From Chrysogorgia sp. JL179-B06 (lineage: Eukaryota > Cnidaria > Anthozoa > Scleralcyonacea > Chrysogorgiidae), in contig JAYKKM010000150.1 in the NCBI GenBank assembly GCA_035772405.1, positions 460,062-524,061 of the forward strand: a stretch of 64,000 nt of DNA, written 5' to 3'. Shown piece after piece: positions 62,765-64,000 of the stretch (the first letter of the stretch is position 1; each line of letters opens with the position of its first letter). Position numbers and translations under genes: made by a program. The notes below the pieces were generated by a model that made no database searches, had not been told where the DNA came from, and saw only the letters and a program-made list of their open reading frames with translations.

Positions 62765-63128
62765 TTGAGATATTCAGATCAAACATTTAGGATCCAACCA
62801 TGTCAAGGTTTCTGATTCTTACATCAAACTTGGATTATTACAAGTCTTGGATGATCCACAGCAAGCCAAAGAATATTGTGAAAAAGCCTTAGATATTCAG
62901 ATCAAACATCTAGGTCCAACCATGTCAAGGTTTCTGATTCTTACAACATCCTCGTCCTTGTATAACGAAGCCTTAGGTGACCTACAGAAAGGTCCCAACG
63001 AGTATCATGAACGTGCACCAAAGACATTCGTATCAAATAATCAGGACAATAAAGAAACTTATAACAATAAAGAAACTTATAAAGCAAGGAGTGACGTGAG
63101 TGTGCGCAAATCATTTGTCTCATTGTGA
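62765..63128 (+). pseudogene. TPR-repeat fragment, frameshifted
   Basis: IQIKHLGSNHVKVSDSYIKL, QVLDDPQQAKEYCEKALDIQ, then a 1-nt loss near 62914 (CTAGGTCCAACC against TTAGGATCCAACC in the previous unit) throws the frame. Later text (NEYHERA) still resembles TPR. Confidence 0.65.
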
Positions 63129-63129
63129 A

Positions 63130-63335
63130 CAGCGTATGAAATGAAGGTTTGGGAATTTGCCATTCAGGAAGCTAACCAACGAGAAATCCACGGCAACTTG
63201 CATGCATCCATCTCTCCGCATGGCGAGAAATTGTGGACATCGGTGGGAGGAGCCAAACAGCTCTGAAATGAATAACGTACGGCTGTGTTGCAGCGCTTTG
63301 AATTTTTGCGCTAATTCAGTTCATGAAGTTGTCAC
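63130..63335. other. Short gap without recognised features
   Basis: Nothing recognised between the TPR fragment and the terminal satellite. Confidence 0.4.
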
Positions 63336-63339
63336 ATGG

Positions 63340-64000
63340 TAACACACACCCGTACTATGTGCGTCACACATACCCAAACTATAACGTGCGTCAAACATAC
63401 CCAAACTATAACGTGCGTCACGTACATGTGCGTAACGCATGCCCGCAATTTAAGTGTGCGTAACGCATGCCCGCAATTTAAGTGTGCGTAACGCACACCC
63501 GCACTACAATGTGCGTGACGCACACCAGCACTATAATGTGCGTCACGCACACCCGCACTACAATGTGCGTGACGCACACCAGCACTATAATGTGCGTCAC
63601 GCACAGTTAAAAGTCCAGATGTGTGTGACGCACAGTTAAATGTCCAGGTGTGGGTGACGCACATGTGCGTCACTATAATGTGCGTCACGCACACCCGCAC
63701 TACAATGTGCGTGACGCACACCAGCACTATAATGTGCGTCGCGCACACCCGAACTATAATGTGCGTCACGCACAGTTAAAAGTCCAGATGTGTGTGACGC
63801 ACAGTTAAATGTCCAGGTGTGCGTAACGCACAGTTAAAATGTCCAGGTGTGGGTGACGCACATGTGCGTCACTATAATGTGCGTGACGCACACCCGCACT
63901 ACAATGTGCGTGACGCACACCAGCACTATAATGTGCGTCACGCACACCCGCACTACAATGTGCGTCACGCACACCCGAACTATAATGTGCGTCACTCACA
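63340..64000. repeat. 27-bp satellite with palindromic core, running off the window
   Basis: Alternating units TGTGCGTCACGCACACCCGC..ACTACAA and TGTGCGTGACGCACACCAGC..ACTATAA. Each holds the palindrome GTGCGT(C/G)ACGCAC. A second type CAGTTAAAAGTCCAGATGTG intervenes in blocks at 63604, 63774 and 63830. The left edge units are more diverged (CATACCCAAACTATAACGTG). Open frames here are repeat artefacts. Confidence 0.95.

Noticed and set aside
63332..64000. His/Ala-rich open frames and a possible CRISPR-like array
   Set aside because: Satellite DNA: the units have no unique spacers, and the genome is clearly eukaryotic.

Overview
This is eukaryotic DNA: AT-rich, with spliced genes, GT-AG introns and dense transposon debris. 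The best clue to the organism is an intact single-exon gene at 48608-49180 (minus strand). Its protein closely matches the coelenterazine (luciferin)-binding protein of the sea pansy Renilla. The cnidarian-style TPR repeats and the YR and Penelope retroelements fit with this. I infer an anthozoan, most likely an octocoral; the species cannot be read from the window.

Layout. (1) 1-29,700 is the 3' half of a polybromo (PBRM1/BAF180) gene on the plus strand. Eleven exons between 1810 and 28636 join in one continuous frame: 1542 nt, 513 codons plus stop. They encode an HMG box, two C2H2 fingers, a long Pro/Gln-rich linker and the conserved C-terminal domain. The exons sit in introns filled with MITEs, SINEs, LINE fragments, minisatellites and palindromes. 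(2) 29,700-39,000 has no gene I can support. It holds dispersed DNA transposons, several with exact target duplications: TTAA (piggyBac-like), 8 bp (hAT-like) and 9 bp (unassigned family). (3) 39,000-46,200 is a LINE split by a 5.35-kb segment with 162-bp inverted ends, which contains a broken tyrosine-recombinase (DIRS/Ngaro-type) retrotransposon. (4) 46,700-50,430 holds the luciferin-binding-protein gene among LINE tails and MITEs. (5) 51,500-58,670 is a cluster of four Penelope-like retroelement copies (RT plus GIY-YIG endonuclease), two of them head to head, ending in a sequence with a hammerhead-ribozyme core. (6) 58,700-64,000 holds palindromic elements, a decayed TPR gene fragment and a 27-bp palindrome-bearing satellite that runs off the right edge.

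Only two protein-coding host genes are well supported: PBRM1 (partial) and the luciferin-binding protein. The first would act in the PBAF chromatin-remodelling complex. The second would be a cytosolic Ca2+-triggered coelenterazine carrier. They have no evident functional link. The retroelement ORFs all carry stops or frameshifts. The most unusual feature of the window is its number of inverted-repeat (foldback) sequences, from 44-bp perfect palindromes to arms of 200 bp or more. Alignments here were made by eye, so repeat boundaries are exact only where a target duplication is quoted.
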